From Candidatus Saccharimonadota bacterium (GTDB lineage Bacteria > Patescibacteriota > Saccharimonadia > Saccharimonadales > Saccharimonadaceae): a stretch of 64,000 bases of DNA. Below are positions 53,738 to 62,307 of the stretch, in pieces. The position numbers were made by a program, and so were the translations under genes. The notes under the pieces are model-generated. The model was not told the origin of the DNA and ran no database searches. It saw only the letters and a list, made by a program, of their open reading frames with translations. Within the stretch, counting starts at the first letter, position 1; each line of letters starts with the position of its first letter. The DNA is taken from NCBI GenBank assembly GCA_030528625.1, contig JAUMYN010000002.1, positions 1 to 64,000 of the forward strand. Direction: 5' to 3'.

Positions 53738-54449
53738 GCCGCAGCTTATAAAACCGCTCGATATTCCCCTTGCTGCCAGCCACATCACTATCTTTTTTAT
53801 CAAGCACGACAAAATACTGGCGTGCCCAAGTTTCAAAATCCGCCAAAATCTGACGGCGAACCGCGTTGTTTTTAACCACACCTTTGTTGGTTTGCCCGCG
53901 GCCCGCTTCAAACTGCGGCTTGACCATCGCCACTAGCACCGTCTCCGGCTGCATCAAATATTTCGCCACATGCGGCAAAATCTCCCGCAAGCTAATAAAC
54001 GATACATCACCGACAATCACATCAATCACCTCATCGGTATAAAAGTCACGAATATCGGTTTTTTCGTGCAAGCTAATCCGCTCATTGCCGCGCAAACTCG
54101 GGTGAAGTTGATCCGTCCCTACATCCACCGCGAACACTTTTTTTGCACCATGCTGCAACGCGTAATCAGTAAAGCCGCCAGTACTTGAACCAATATCTAG
54201 TACCACCGCATCACGAAAATCAAGCGCAAACGCTTGCGCCACACTGGCCAGCTTCAGCCCGGCCCGGCTGACAAACCGCTCGCACCGACGCATTACCACA
54301 GCATCATCAGGACCGACCGTCACACCAGCCTTGGTCGCCACTGCGCCATTCACCATCACATCGCCCAGGCGAATATAATTCTCCGCCTGTGACCGCGTCG
54401 TCGCCAAGCCTCGTGCTACCAATGTCTTATCTAGCCGCTGTTTCATCAT
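53724..54449 (-). CDS. tlyA: TlyA-family rRNA 2'-O-methyltransferase
   Basis: 241 aa. N-terminal S4 RNA-binding domain (RLDKTLVARGLATTRSQAENYI, in part) and an FtsJ-like methyltransferase with VLDIGSSTGGFTDYAL (SAM site, near 85), DVSFISL and a KPQFEAGR motif. TlyA methylates rRNA and is needed for capreomycin sensitivity in mycobacteria. The ATG abuts the T-tract of the efp terminator. Confidence 0.93.
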   Translation of the reverse strand: MMKQRLDKTLVARGLATTRSQAENYIRLGDVMVNGAVATKAGVTVGPDDAVVMRRCERFVSRAGLKLASVAQAFALDFRDAVVLDIGSSTGGFTDYALQHGAKKVFAVDVGTDQLHPSLRGNERISLHEKTDIRDFYTDEVIDVIVGDVSFISLREILPHVAKYLMQPETVLVAMVKPQFEAGRGQTNKGVVKNNAVRRQILADFETWARQYFVVLDKKDSDVAGSKGNIERFYKLRLKKG

Positions 54450-54478
54450 TAAAAACAGCCCGAGACTTGCCCGGGCCG
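54450..54478 (-). terminator. efp terminator abutting the tlyA start
   Basis: GCCCGGG/CTCGGGC hairpin with a 5-nt loop on the minus strand, followed by TGTTTTTAATG. The T-run ends 1-2 bp before the tlyA start codon. Confidence 0.8.
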
Positions 54479-54485
54479 CTCCCTG

Positions 54486-55046
54486 CTATTTCTTTCGCTC
54501 GCGGTACTCCGCCGTTGCCGTATCAACACTGACGATATCGCCAACCTTAATAAACGCAGGTACCTTAATCACCAAGCCTGTCTCCAGCGTCGCATCTTTC
54601 AATACGCTTGAAGTTGTGTCACCCTTCACCACATCCTCGGTGTAGGTTACCTCCAGATACAAATTCTTTGGCAACTCAACATTGATCACCCGACCGTCAA
54701 ACAACTGCAGACTCAAGCTATCGCCCTCTTTCAAAAAGTCAGCCGCTGCATCGACAATGTCAGCGCCCAGCTCAAACTGCTCAAAACTGTCCGGATCCAT
54801 AAAATAGAACGACTCACCGTCGCGATACAAAAACTGCACCGTCTTATTGGCTACCTCAGCTGGCTCAATCTTTTCCTGCCCCTTAAAGGTCTTCGGAATC
54901 ACGCTGCCATCCAGCAGATTCTTCAGCTTCACATTAACGATCGAACCGCCACGACCCATCACCTTCTGGCCATATTCCACCACGCGATACGGCTTGCCAT
55001 CAATCTGACACACTGTTCCCTTTTTCAAATCAGTTGGCTGATACAT
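54486..55046 (-). CDS. efp: Translation elongation factor P
   Basis: About 186 aa from ATG 55046 (MYQPTDLKKGTVCQIDGKPY), with AAAGGAG 5 bp upstream; the GTG at 55052 is less likely. Three beta-barrel domains. The loop that enters the ribosome reads VMGRGGSI, so the tip residue is Arg, the type modified by rhamnosylation in some bacteria and by nothing in others. It relieves stalling at polyproline, and this genome has several Pro-rich proteins. Confidence 0.95.
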   Translation of the reverse strand: MYQPTDLKKGTVCQIDGKPYRVVEYGQKVMGRGGSIVNVKLKNLLDGSVIPKTFKGQEKIEPAEVANKTVQFLYRDGESFYFMDPDSFEQFELGADIVDAAADFLKEGDSLSLQLFDGRVINVELPKNLYLEVTYTEDVVKGDTTSSVLKDATLETGLVIKVPAFIKVGDIVSVDTATAEYRERKK

Positions 55047-55082
55047 TATCACTCCTTTTTTCTTACTATTAGACCAATTCGC

Positions 55083-55113
55083 TGGCGCACCGCGTCATCT
55101 ATCGTTGCGCCAA
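55083..55113 (-). other. Hairpin between rpsR and efp
   Basis: TGGCGCA/TGCGCCA, 7-bp arms with a 17-nt loop. There is no T-tract, so it is not a standard terminator; possibly an RNA-stability element or a part of the efp leader. Confidence 0.4.
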
Positions 55114-55126
55114 CAAATGCCCCAAT

Positions 55127-55327
55127 TTAGCCATGAGCCACAAACGGCAGCAGCCCCAAATGGCGCGCCCGCTTAATTGCCACCGCCAATGAACGCTGCT
55201 GCTTTAGCGTCAAGCCGGTTTTGCTGATCGGCTCAATTTGGCCATACGCATTGATGTAGCGCAGCAAGGTCTTTACATCTTTATAGTCAAACACCGTTGG
55301 GGTGTCGCGTCGTTGTCGTTTTGTCAT
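55127..55327 (-). CDS. rpsR: 30S ribosomal protein S18
   Basis: 66 aa with the S18 core [43 protein letters not shown] (partly quoted: [22 protein letters not shown]). Third gene of the conserved rpsF-ssb-rpsR operon; S18 binds S6 in the ribosome. Confidence 0.97.
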   Translation of the reverse strand: MTKRQRRDTPTVFDYKDVKTLLRYINAYGQIEPISKTGLTLKQQRSLAVAIKRARHLGLLPFVAHG

Positions 55328-55337
55328 ATCCTCTCCT

Positions 55338-55775
55338 CTAAAATGGAATTTCGCTCAGGTCGATTGGCGCATCGTCAATCTCCGTTGCAGTTGCTTCTTT
55401 CTTGGTTGGCGCTGTAGCTCCAGACGCCTCACGATCGCCGCGGCTGCCGTCGTTCACAAAGCTGAACTCCTCAACCACCACATCAATCGCGCTCCGGTTT
55501 TTGCCGGTATCCTTATCCTGCCACGTCCGCTGCTGCAAGCGACCGCTTACCAGTAGCTGACGACCCTTTGAGACATATTTTGCAATCGTCTCAGCAGTTC
55601 GCCCCCAGGCTGTACAGTTAATAAAGCTCGTTTCTTCCTGGCGCTCACCCTGAGCGTTATTGTACACCCGGTTTACTGCCAAGGAAAAGCTGGTCACATT
55701 CTGCCCGCCCGCCGTCGTCCGCATTTCCGGATCAGCAGTTAGGTTTCCCAGCAACACTACCTTATTAAATGACAT
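55338..55775 (-). CDS. ssb: Single-stranded DNA-binding protein
   Basis: 145 aa. OB fold (about 1-105) beginning [19 protein letters not shown] with [21 protein letters not shown]. The C-terminal tail is disordered and ends DLSEIPF, the acidic-hydrophobic tip that docks repair proteins. Within rpsF-ssb-rpsR. Confidence 0.96.
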   Translation of the reverse strand: MSFNKVVLLGNLTADPEMRTTAGGQNVTSFSLAVNRVYNNAQGERQEETSFINCTAWGRTAETIAKYVSKGRQLLVSGRLQQRTWQDKDTGKNRSAIDVVVEEFSFVNDGSRGDREASGATAPTKKEATATEIDDAPIDLSEIPF

Positions 55776-55814
55776 AGTCCCCTCCTTTGGTTAAATTATC
55801 ATTTTTGAGATAAT

Positions 55815-56177
55815 TTACGCATCACCTTCGACGGTCGCTTCCGCCGCCATCTTCTCGGCCCGCTCGCGCTGTTCAGCGAGCACCTGGCGCGTCTTCTCGT
55901 CAGTCTTTACCAGCAGATAACGCAGTACTTCATCAGTAATATTTAGAACATTTGAGATCTTTAACGGTGCTTCAGCTGGCAATTTCACCTCAAAACAGAC
56001 ATATACCGCAAAATCCTCGCGGCGAATCTGATAGGCCAGCTTTTTCTTACCCCAATTATCTTCTTTGGTAATCTCACCGCCATTGGTGGTGATCAGCGAC
56101 CGGACCTTGTCCAGCGCCGCGTCCAGATTTGTCTCCAAATCTGGGTGAATCAGAACGGTTAGTTCATATTCGTTCAT
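55815..56177 (-). CDS. rpsF: 30S ribosomal protein S6
   Basis: About 120 aa from ATG 56177 (MNEYELTVLIHPDLE), with AAAGGAGG upstream. Standard S6 ferredoxin-like fold with an Ala/Glu-rich tail. The leader has a 7-bp hairpin GCTTATG/CATAAGC (about 56201-56223). Some bacteria control this operon by S6:S18 binding to the leader; the hairpin is a candidate, not a proven match. Confidence 0.96.
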   Translation of the reverse strand: MNEYELTVLIHPDLETNLDAALDKVRSLITTNGGEITKEDNWGKKKLAYQIRREDFAVYVCFEVKLPAEAPLKISNVLNITDEVLRYLLVKTDEKTRQVLAEQRERAEKMAAEATVEGDA

Positions 56178-56246
56178 GCTTCCTCCTTTGGAATCCTTAT
56201 GGATGCTTATGCTATTGCACATAAGCTTAGGTTAGTATCGGTAGTT

Positions 56247-56275
56247 ATTATACCGTATCATCGGCGGAAAGTCTA
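56247..56275 (-). promoter_or_regulatory. rpsF promoter, -35 overlapping the pilin stop
   Basis: -35 TAGACT (56270-56275), 17-bp spacer, -10 TATAAT (56247-56252) on the minus strand. The TAG of the -35 is the stop codon of the upstream prepilin gene. Confidence 0.8.
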
Positions 56276-56764
56276 GTTAAACATCTTGGCGTAGTTGTAG
56301 GTATAGCCAGAGGTACTCACTGTGGCAGCTGGAGCTGGACAGTTATTGATAGCGGCGGTATAGCTCGCAAGGTCATCGCTGGATGGATTGTTCAGCGAGG
56401 CAAAGATGGCAAAACCGCCATTGGTACAGTTCCAGTACTTAAACACGCCAGTCGATACGTTAACATTCCTACTTTTGATGCCTTTCATAAAATCAGCTGG
56501 TAAATAGGGTTTCACTGCTTCCTTAGCATTAATTTTCGGACTGGTTGCCCCGCCGTGAAGAAAGCCGTTCTCAATCGGTGTCCCCGCCTTCAAAAAATGA
56601 GTACTAACCGCCTTACCCACCGAATCAGCCGTCGCACGAATCTTAGTATCCATGGCATCGTCACGCACCCAAGCAAAGCCAACGATAGCAATGGCTGCCA
56701 GGATGGCGATCACCACGATCACCACGATTAGTTCGACAATTGTAAAACCATAAGCTCTTTTCAT
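56273..56764 (-). CDS. Stand-alone type IV prepilin
   Basis: 163 aa from ATG 56764 (MKRAYGFTIVELIVVIVVIAI). Leader of six residues, then FTIVE with Glu5. Globular part has paired Cys (WNCTNGG and NNCPAPA). It lies far from the main pilus locus, between ftsK and rpsF, as a single gene with a leaderless-type promoter. It may be an alternative major pilin or a competence-type pilin. Confidence 0.88.
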   Translation of the reverse strand: MKRAYGFTIVELIVVIVVIAILAAIAIVGFAWVRDDAMDTKIRATADSVGKAVSTHFLKAGTPIENGFLHGGATSPKINAKEAVKPYLPADFMKGIKSRNVNVSTGVFKYWNCTNGGFAIFASLNNPSSDDLASYTAAINNCPAPAATVSTSGYTYNYAKMFN

Positions 56765-56771
56765 GGCTTTG

Positions 56772-56777
56772 ATTATA
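56772..56777 (-). promoter_or_regulatory. Extended -10 of the stand-alone prepilin (leaderless)
   Basis: TGC-TATAAT on the minus strand, 7 bp before ATG 56764. Confidence 0.65.
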
Positions 56778-56823
56778 GCACGCCCGTCAACACTACGGCA
56801 AGCATCCTTTATCAATCAAGTCG

Positions 56824-59058
56824 CTATACTGGCCCTAACTCATCCATGCTCGATACCAACACATCGCGCGGCCGCGAACCATCAGCCGGCCCGACGATAC
56901 CCTGCTCTTCCATCTCGTCAATAATACGCGAGGCCCGTCCATAGCCGATCTTGAGACGACGCTGGAGATAACTAGTCGATGCCTTGCGACTTTCAACGAC
57001 CACCCGCACTGCATCCTGAAACAGATCATCGCCTAACTCGCTGCCCATATCAACCATTACACCGCCCTTACCGTTGAGCTGTACTGGCTGCGCCACCACC
57101 TCGTCGTTATATTGCGGCGCCGACTGCATCCGCAGATGATCAGTAATCTTATTCACCTCGCCGTCAGTCACCCAGGCGCCCTGAATACGCTTTGGTTTGC
57201 TCATGCTTGGTGTGTACAGCAACATGTCGCCCTGGCCTAACAACTTTTCGGCACCAATCTGATCCAGAATTGTACGCGAATCTACCTGCGAGGCCACCGT
57301 AAAGCCAATGCGTGCTGGAATATTAGCCTTGATCAGGCCAGTAATCACATCGACGCTCGGCCGCTGCGTCGCCAGCACCAGATGGATTCCCACCGCGCGA
57401 GCCTTCTGTGCCAACCGCACAATCAGCGCCTCGACATCGCGCGCCGCTACCATCATCAGATCAGCCAGCTCATCGATTACAATCACGATATACGGCATCG
57501 CGCCCTCCTCGTGCTGCTGAATAATGCCCTGCTCATCCGCTACCGGAATTTTCGTGCCAGCCGCCTTAATCTTCTGATTGTATCCCCGAATGTCGCGAAT
57601 TTTCTCCGCTGCTAGCAATCGATAGCGCCGCTCCATCTCATTAACTGCCCACTTCAACGCCGAAATGGTCTTTTCCGGCTCGGTAATCACCGGGGTGAGC
57701 AGATGCGGAATATCCTCGTATGGCGCCATTTCCACCTGCTTGGGGTCAACCAAAATCAGCTTCATATCGCTTGGACTATTGCGATACAACAGGCTTGTTA
57801 GCAAGGTATTGATCATCACCGACTTACCCGATCCTGTCTGCCCAGCAATCAATAAGTGCGGCATTTTATTTAACTCGCCCACGACCGCCTGGCCAGAAAT
57901 ATCCTTACCGATGGCAAAACTGAGCGGCTCGCGAGCACCCTTCCACTGCTTGGAATCCAGCACTCCAAATAACCGTACATCAGCCGCCCGGCGATTCGGC
58001 ACCTCAATACCAACCGCCTTTTGCCCCGGAATCGGCGCTTCGATGCGCAGACTTTGCGCCGCCAGATTCAGCGCAATATTAGTTTCCAGCGCTGTAATAC
58101 GCGTCAGCTTGACGCCGCTGGGCGGCCTGAGCGTATACTGCGTCACTTTCGGCCCAATATTAGCGTCCTCCATCTCGACCTCGATATTAAATTCAGCCAG
58201 CGTGTCATGAATAATCTGAGCATTTTGTCGAATATCGCCCGCATCAGCCGGACTCTGCTTTTTCTCCAGCAAATCCATACTAGGCGGCTGCCAGTTCGGA
58301 TCATGCGCCGCCACCAGGGCCGCCTGCTCTTCCGCTGCTTTATCTTGTGAAACGCTGCTGCGCAAACTACTCAGCGGCGAAGAACGTTTTGTTTTGTCAG
58401 CCTGGATCGGGTCGATGGTCGGTACGCCAGCATTCAGCTTGATATCGGCCGCCTGTTTCAACGCCTCTTGTTTTTCTGCCTTCTCCGCCTTGGCCGCCTG
58501 CTTCATCACCGTGCGATTGGCCTCCTCTTCACTGCGATCACGCCGCAACAGCTGCCACGTCTTCTTGATCAGTACGAAAGGTGAGGTCTGGGTAATAAAC
58601 AATGCTGTCAGCACGATTAGCACGACATAGATCACCGCGCCAATAACCCCGTCCACCATAGCAAGCATTGCTTGGTTGGCTGCATCACCCACTAGGCCGC
58701 CCGCCTCGGGCCGGACCGCCGTCTTGAGCAAGCCGAATAGGCCGCTCAGCCACACCATCTCCAGCACCGCCGCCGCCTTCATTGCTAGCGGCAAGCGATT
58801 TTCCTCAGCTCGAAACACCTCTACCGCAAGATAAACCAACAGCAGCGGCAACGCATACATCGCGTAGCCAAAAACATACAGCGCCGACCGATTGACCCAT
58901 TCCAGCACCGGCCCGCCCTGGCCAAACCATGCCACGACCAACAGCAGCGACAGCACAATGAGCAGCACCGCCCCCACCTGCGCCCAAAAACCTACCGGCA
59001 AATGATGGCGCGGAGTACTGATAGTCTTTTTCTTGGGAGTCTTTCGTTTTTTTGGCAT
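56824..59058 (-). CDS. ftsK: DNA translocase FtsK
   Basis: 744 aa. Four membrane helices (about 25-155), a short charged linker, then the motor with Walker A GQTGSGKS (406-413), Walker B (PYIVIVIDELADL) and the C-terminal gamma winged helix (about 680-744; TSYLQRRLKIGYGRASRIIDEME in part). It pumps chromosome ends through the septum and activates Xer at dif, fitting the Xer gene at 36433. TATAAT lies 10 bp before the ATG, so any leader is about 3 nt. Confidence 0.96.
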   Translation of the reverse strand: MPKKRKTPKKKTISTPRHHLPVGFWAQVGAVLLIVLSLLLVVAWFGQGGPVLEWVNRSALYVFGYAMYALPLLLVYLAVEVFRAEENRLPLAMKAAAVLEMVWLSGLFGLLKTAVRPEAGGLVGDAANQAMLAMVDGVIGAVIYVVLIVLTALFITQTSPFVLIKKTWQLLRRDRSEEEANRTVMKQAAKAEKAEKQEALKQAADIKLNAGVPTIDPIQADKTKRSSPLSSLRSSVSQDKAAEEQAALVAAHDPNWQPPSMDLLEKKQSPADAGDIRQNAQIIHDTLAEFNIEVEMEDANIGPKVTQYTLRPPSGVKLTRITALETNIALNLAAQSLRIEAPIPGQKAVGIEVPNRRAADVRLFGVLDSKQWKGAREPLSFAIGKDISGQAVVGELNKMPHLLIAGQTGSGKSVMINTLLTSLLYRNSPSDMKLILVDPKQVEMAPYEDIPHLLTPVITEPEKTISALKWAVNEMERRYRLLAAEKIRDIRGYNQKIKAAGTKIPVADEQGIIQQHEEGAMPYIVIVIDELADLMMVAARDVEALIVRLAQKARAVGIHLVLATQRPSVDVITGLIKANIPARIGFTVASQVDSRTILDQIGAEKLLGQGDMLLYTPSMSKPKRIQGAWVTDGEVNKITDHLRMQSAPQYNDEVVAQPVQLNGKGGVMVDMGSELGDDLFQDAVRVVVESRKASTSYLQRRLKIGYGRASRIIDEMEEQGIVGPADGSRPRDVLVSSMDELGPV

Positions 59059-59172
59059 AGCTGTTTCTATTATACCCCGTCCTGGGTACTATTCTACCAT
59101 CTCATTGTAGCATATTTTACAACAAAAGTCTAGCTACTAAATCCACGTGGCTCCATTCGGTCGACGAATGGA

Positions 59173-61311
59173 TCAATATGCCCGTGATTCGGCACGTTCG
59201 CGCGCCTTGGTGTCGTTGGCCTCGGTGTCAGGCACCTGGCGAGTCGGGAAGTGTTTTTTCGGCAGCACCGGCACGGCCGAGGCGTCCTTGGTTGGCTTTT
59301 TGGCCGGTGTCTTGGCGTTCCGCATCGGCTTGCCTGGCGCCTTCAGGCCGCCGCCAATTTCGTTGATCACCGGAATCACAATCGGCGTCCGCCTGGTCTG
59401 GTCATACAAAATATGCGTTACTTCGTCCTTAATCTCTTTTTTGATCACATCCAGATCGTAGGCGCCGCTAAAACTGCGGGCCATCTTTTGCTTCAAATAC
59501 TGGCGGATTAGGCTCATCAATTCCTCGGAATCCCTGAGATAAATAAAGCCGCGCGAGATAATATCTGGACTGGTGAGCAGCCGCCCCGTACCCTTCTGTA
59601 CCGTCAGCACCACTACAAACATGCCTTCCTGGCTCATATGAATGCGGTCTTTGAGCACCACTTCAGAAACTATCGCCCCCGAATCATCATACATCACGCC
59701 GCCCACTTGAATACGACCAGCCTTTTTGGCCTGACGCTCCACGTCGATCTCAATAATATCGCCCGCATCACACACAAAGATATTCTGGCGTGGAATATGG
59801 CATTCTTTCTCGGCCAACCGTGCATTGTGCACCAACATATGGAACTCGCCATGAATCGGCATGTAGTAGGTTGGGTTGAGAGCATTAATCAGCTTGACGT
59901 GATCATCATAATAGCCATGGCCCGATAAGTGCAGCGGCCCCACGCCCGTCAGATGCGTCTTGCCGTTCTGGATCACGTCAGAGCCTTCGCGCATCAGCCC
60001 ATCCACCGTGCGCACCACATTTTTCTCGTTGCCCGGAATCGGGTTAGAGCTAAACACCACCACATCGCTGCCCTTAATTTTCATATGCTTATGGGCGCCC
60101 GTTGCCATGCGGTTGAGCACCGCGTTAAACTCACCCTGCGAGCCAGTACAGACAATGGTGATTTTACTGTCTGGCTGCTTAACAATATCTTCCATCTTCA
60201 TGATGGTGTCTTTAGGAATTTTAATCGTCCCCGTCCGCAAAGCCACTTCCAGGTTCTGAATCATACTATAGCCAGCAAATGCCACCTTGCGGCCGTGCTT
60301 ATGCGCCTCGTCCAAAATCAGCTGCAACCGGTGAATCTGGCTAGAAAAACAGCTGAGAATCACCCGGCTGGAATGGAACTTATCCATCACCTGGCCAATG
60401 GAGTATTGAATATCAAATTCGCTGTGGGTGTGGGTGCCGTCCGACTCACAGTTGGTCGATTCGTTCATGAATAGCAAAATGCCTTCTTTGGCGGCAATTT
60501 CCGTCAAGCGCTCCAGATCAAACTTCTGACCATCGACTGGGTGCTCTTCAAAACGCCAGTCGCCAGAGTCAACAATCACTCCCAGCGGCGTGCGAATGAC
60601 TACTGCGGTCGAGTCAGGAATCGAGTGATTCACCCGTACTAATTCCACCGAAAAATGCTTGGATACCTGCACCGTCTCGTGCGTCAGCGGGTCAAGCACC
60701 CGATAATCCGGCTCAAAATCGGTGTCGGCATCGTCCATCGTCCGATTCAGCATACCGATAGTAAACTTCGAACCATAGACTGGCGCTGGAATGCGGTGAA
60801 TAAAGTGGCGGAATGAACCAATGTGATCAAGGTGGCCATGTGTAAATACATGCGCCTTAATCTTGTGCTTATTTTCCTCAAGGTAGGTAATGTCTGGCGT
60901 AATGTAGTTGATACCTGGGTAGTCGCTACCTGGAAACAAGAAGCCCATGTCAACAATGATAATTTCGTCGTCATACTCGATGGCGTTCATGTTTTTGCCG
61001 ATACCCATTTCACCCACGCCGCCAATCGGAATGACGCGCAGCTTGGGTGCGCCGCCGCGCTGTCTTTTTGGCTGCATTTTCATACTGAATTGCTCGCCGC
61101 CATATCCGTTGTAAACGGACTTATTGACCGGGATATCGATCAGGTGCTGGCTAGCACGCAGCGTGACGTTCTCTGACGTGCGGCGCTGCGCCCGAAACAC
61201 CTCACCCTTGCGGGTATTGGTATTATTGAGCACTGTGTTTTTGCTAGTTTTGCTTGCCGGACGCTTAGCAGGGCTATCGGCCTGCGGCGTGGCGAGTCGT
61301 CGTTGTCCCAT
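59173..61311 (-). CDS. rnj: Ribonuclease J
   Basis: 712 aa. Metallo-beta-lactamase domain with THGHLDHIG (His158, His160, Asp162, His163), beta-CASP domain and a C-terminal domain (about 560-660). An N-terminal extension of about 80 residues and a Lys/Ala-rich tail are added to the usual 555. It is both an endonuclease and a 5' exonuclease for mRNA and rRNA. AAAGGAG precedes the ATG. With PNPase nearby it forms the RNA-decay set. Confidence 0.95.
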   Translation of the reverse strand: MGQRRLATPQADSPAKRPASKTSKNTVLNNTNTRKGEVFRAQRRTSENVTLRASQHLIDIPVNKSVYNGYGGEQFSMKMQPKRQRGGAPKLRVIPIGGVGEMGIGKNMNAIEYDDEIIIVDMGFLFPGSDYPGINYITPDITYLEENKHKIKAHVFTHGHLDHIGSFRHFIHRIPAPVYGSKFTIGMLNRTMDDADTDFEPDYRVLDPLTHETVQVSKHFSVELVRVNHSIPDSTAVVIRTPLGVIVDSGDWRFEEHPVDGQKFDLERLTEIAAKEGILLFMNESTNCESDGTHTHSEFDIQYSIGQVMDKFHSSRVILSCFSSQIHRLQLILDEAHKHGRKVAFAGYSMIQNLEVALRTGTIKIPKDTIMKMEDIVKQPDSKITIVCTGSQGEFNAVLNRMATGAHKHMKIKGSDVVVFSSNPIPGNEKNVVRTVDGLMREGSDVIQNGKTHLTGVGPLHLSGHGYYDDHVKLINALNPTYYMPIHGEFHMLVHNARLAEKECHIPRQNIFVCDAGDIIEIDVERQAKKAGRIQVGGVMYDDSGAIVSEVVLKDRIHMSQEGMFVVVLTVQKGTGRLLTSPDIISRGFIYLRDSEELMSLIRQYLKQKMARSFSGAYDLDVIKKEIKDEVTHILYDQTRRTPIVIPVINEIGGGLKAPGKPMRNAKTPAKKPTKDASAVPVLPKKHFPTRQVPDTEANDTKARERAESRAY

Positions 61312-61409
61312 ATAATACTGTCTCCTTTTTTATTATGAAATGACAAAATGAGAAGCAAGCCTATACTTGCAGATGCCTTTATTGTAGCAAAAACCACCGC
61401 CAAAAGCAA

Positions 61410-61436
61410 GCGCCCCGTCAGTATATGACGAGGCGC
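61410..61436 (-). terminator. Terminator after the 277-aa membrane protein
   Basis: GCGCCTCGTCA/TGACGGGGCGC, an 11-bp stem with one G-U pair and a 5-nt loop, followed by TTGCTTTT on the minus strand. Confidence 0.75.
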
Positions 61437-61461
61437 ATTGGTACTATATTACCTCTATGCT

Positions 61462-62295
61462 CTAGAAGACGACCGCCTTGACGCCAGCTTTATCGCCAAG
61501 CAGCTTTAACAGCTCCTTTTCTTTTTCAGCTACCTTTTTGCCATCATCGACAACCCTAGTGAGGAGCTTGTAGAGCTTTGCTGATCCTGGTGAGGTTGGC
61601 GGCATGAGGCCAGTCTGACCTGCAACACGCTTATTCAAGTACTCCTTATAGTCATTCAGATACTTTGAATACTCGCTGGCATAGTTCTTGATGTCTGTAT
61701 CTGCATCATCTTTTAGCTCCTTCAAGACCGCTGAACACGCCGAGGTATTCTCCTCAAAATCTTTCATTACTTCACCGCCGCTACGGCCATATATAGAAAC
61801 ATAGATAGGCCTACAGTCCTTCAGGCTAATCACCTTTGGTACGCCAGTAATTGAGACTCGCAGCTTCTTGTATTCTTCGCTCATCTCATCATATGCTTTC
61901 TTCACATCAGCGTCGCGCATCGCCTTTTCCTTGCCAAGATCCTCAAGATATGCGTCGATCTTCTTAGTCAGCTCGTCCACCTTCTTTTTGGCGTCTTCAG
62001 AATCAGCAGCACCGGCCATCGAACTAGTATACGTCTTCATGTTCCTGGCAAACTCCTGCGTACGATCAAGCGCCGCCTTATAATCATCCCTGCTTGGCCC
62101 GCCCAGCAAGACAACTGCCAAAATAATGCCGACGATGAGCAGCACCAGGCCAATCAATCCGCCGATAATCCCCCACAGCGCCCCCTTGCTCAGGCCCTTT
62201 TTAGGCGGCATAGCATATGGCGTGCCTACTGGGCCGGGCACTGGCGGCGGCGACATTGGCTGCTGCGGCATGACTGGTTGGTTGCTATTATCCAT
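61462..62295 (-). CDS. Membrane protein with helical extracellular domain, unknown
   Basis: 277 aa. A Pro/Met-rich N-terminus (residues 1-32), one membrane helix (about 40-66) and a highly charged helical domain (about 75-270; ELTKKIDAYLEDLGKEKAMRDADVKK in part) with two Cys. No family recognised. AAGGAGG lies before the ATG. A TACAAT -10 inside the end of pnp may start it. Confidence 0.7.
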   Translation of the reverse strand: MDNSNQPVMPQQPMSPPPVPGPVGTPYAMPPKKGLSKGALWGIIGGLIGLVLLIVGIILAVVLLGGPSRDDYKAALDRTQEFARNMKTYTSSMAGAADSEDAKKKVDELTKKIDAYLEDLGKEKAMRDADVKKAYDEMSEEYKKLRVSITGVPKVISLKDCRPIYVSIYGRSGGEVMKDFEENTSACSAVLKELKDDADTDIKNYASEYSKYLNDYKEYLNKRVAGQTGLMPPTSPGSAKLYKLLTRVVDDGKKVAEKEKELLKLLGDKAGVKAVVF

Positions 62296-62307
62296 ATTCC
62301 TCCTTGC

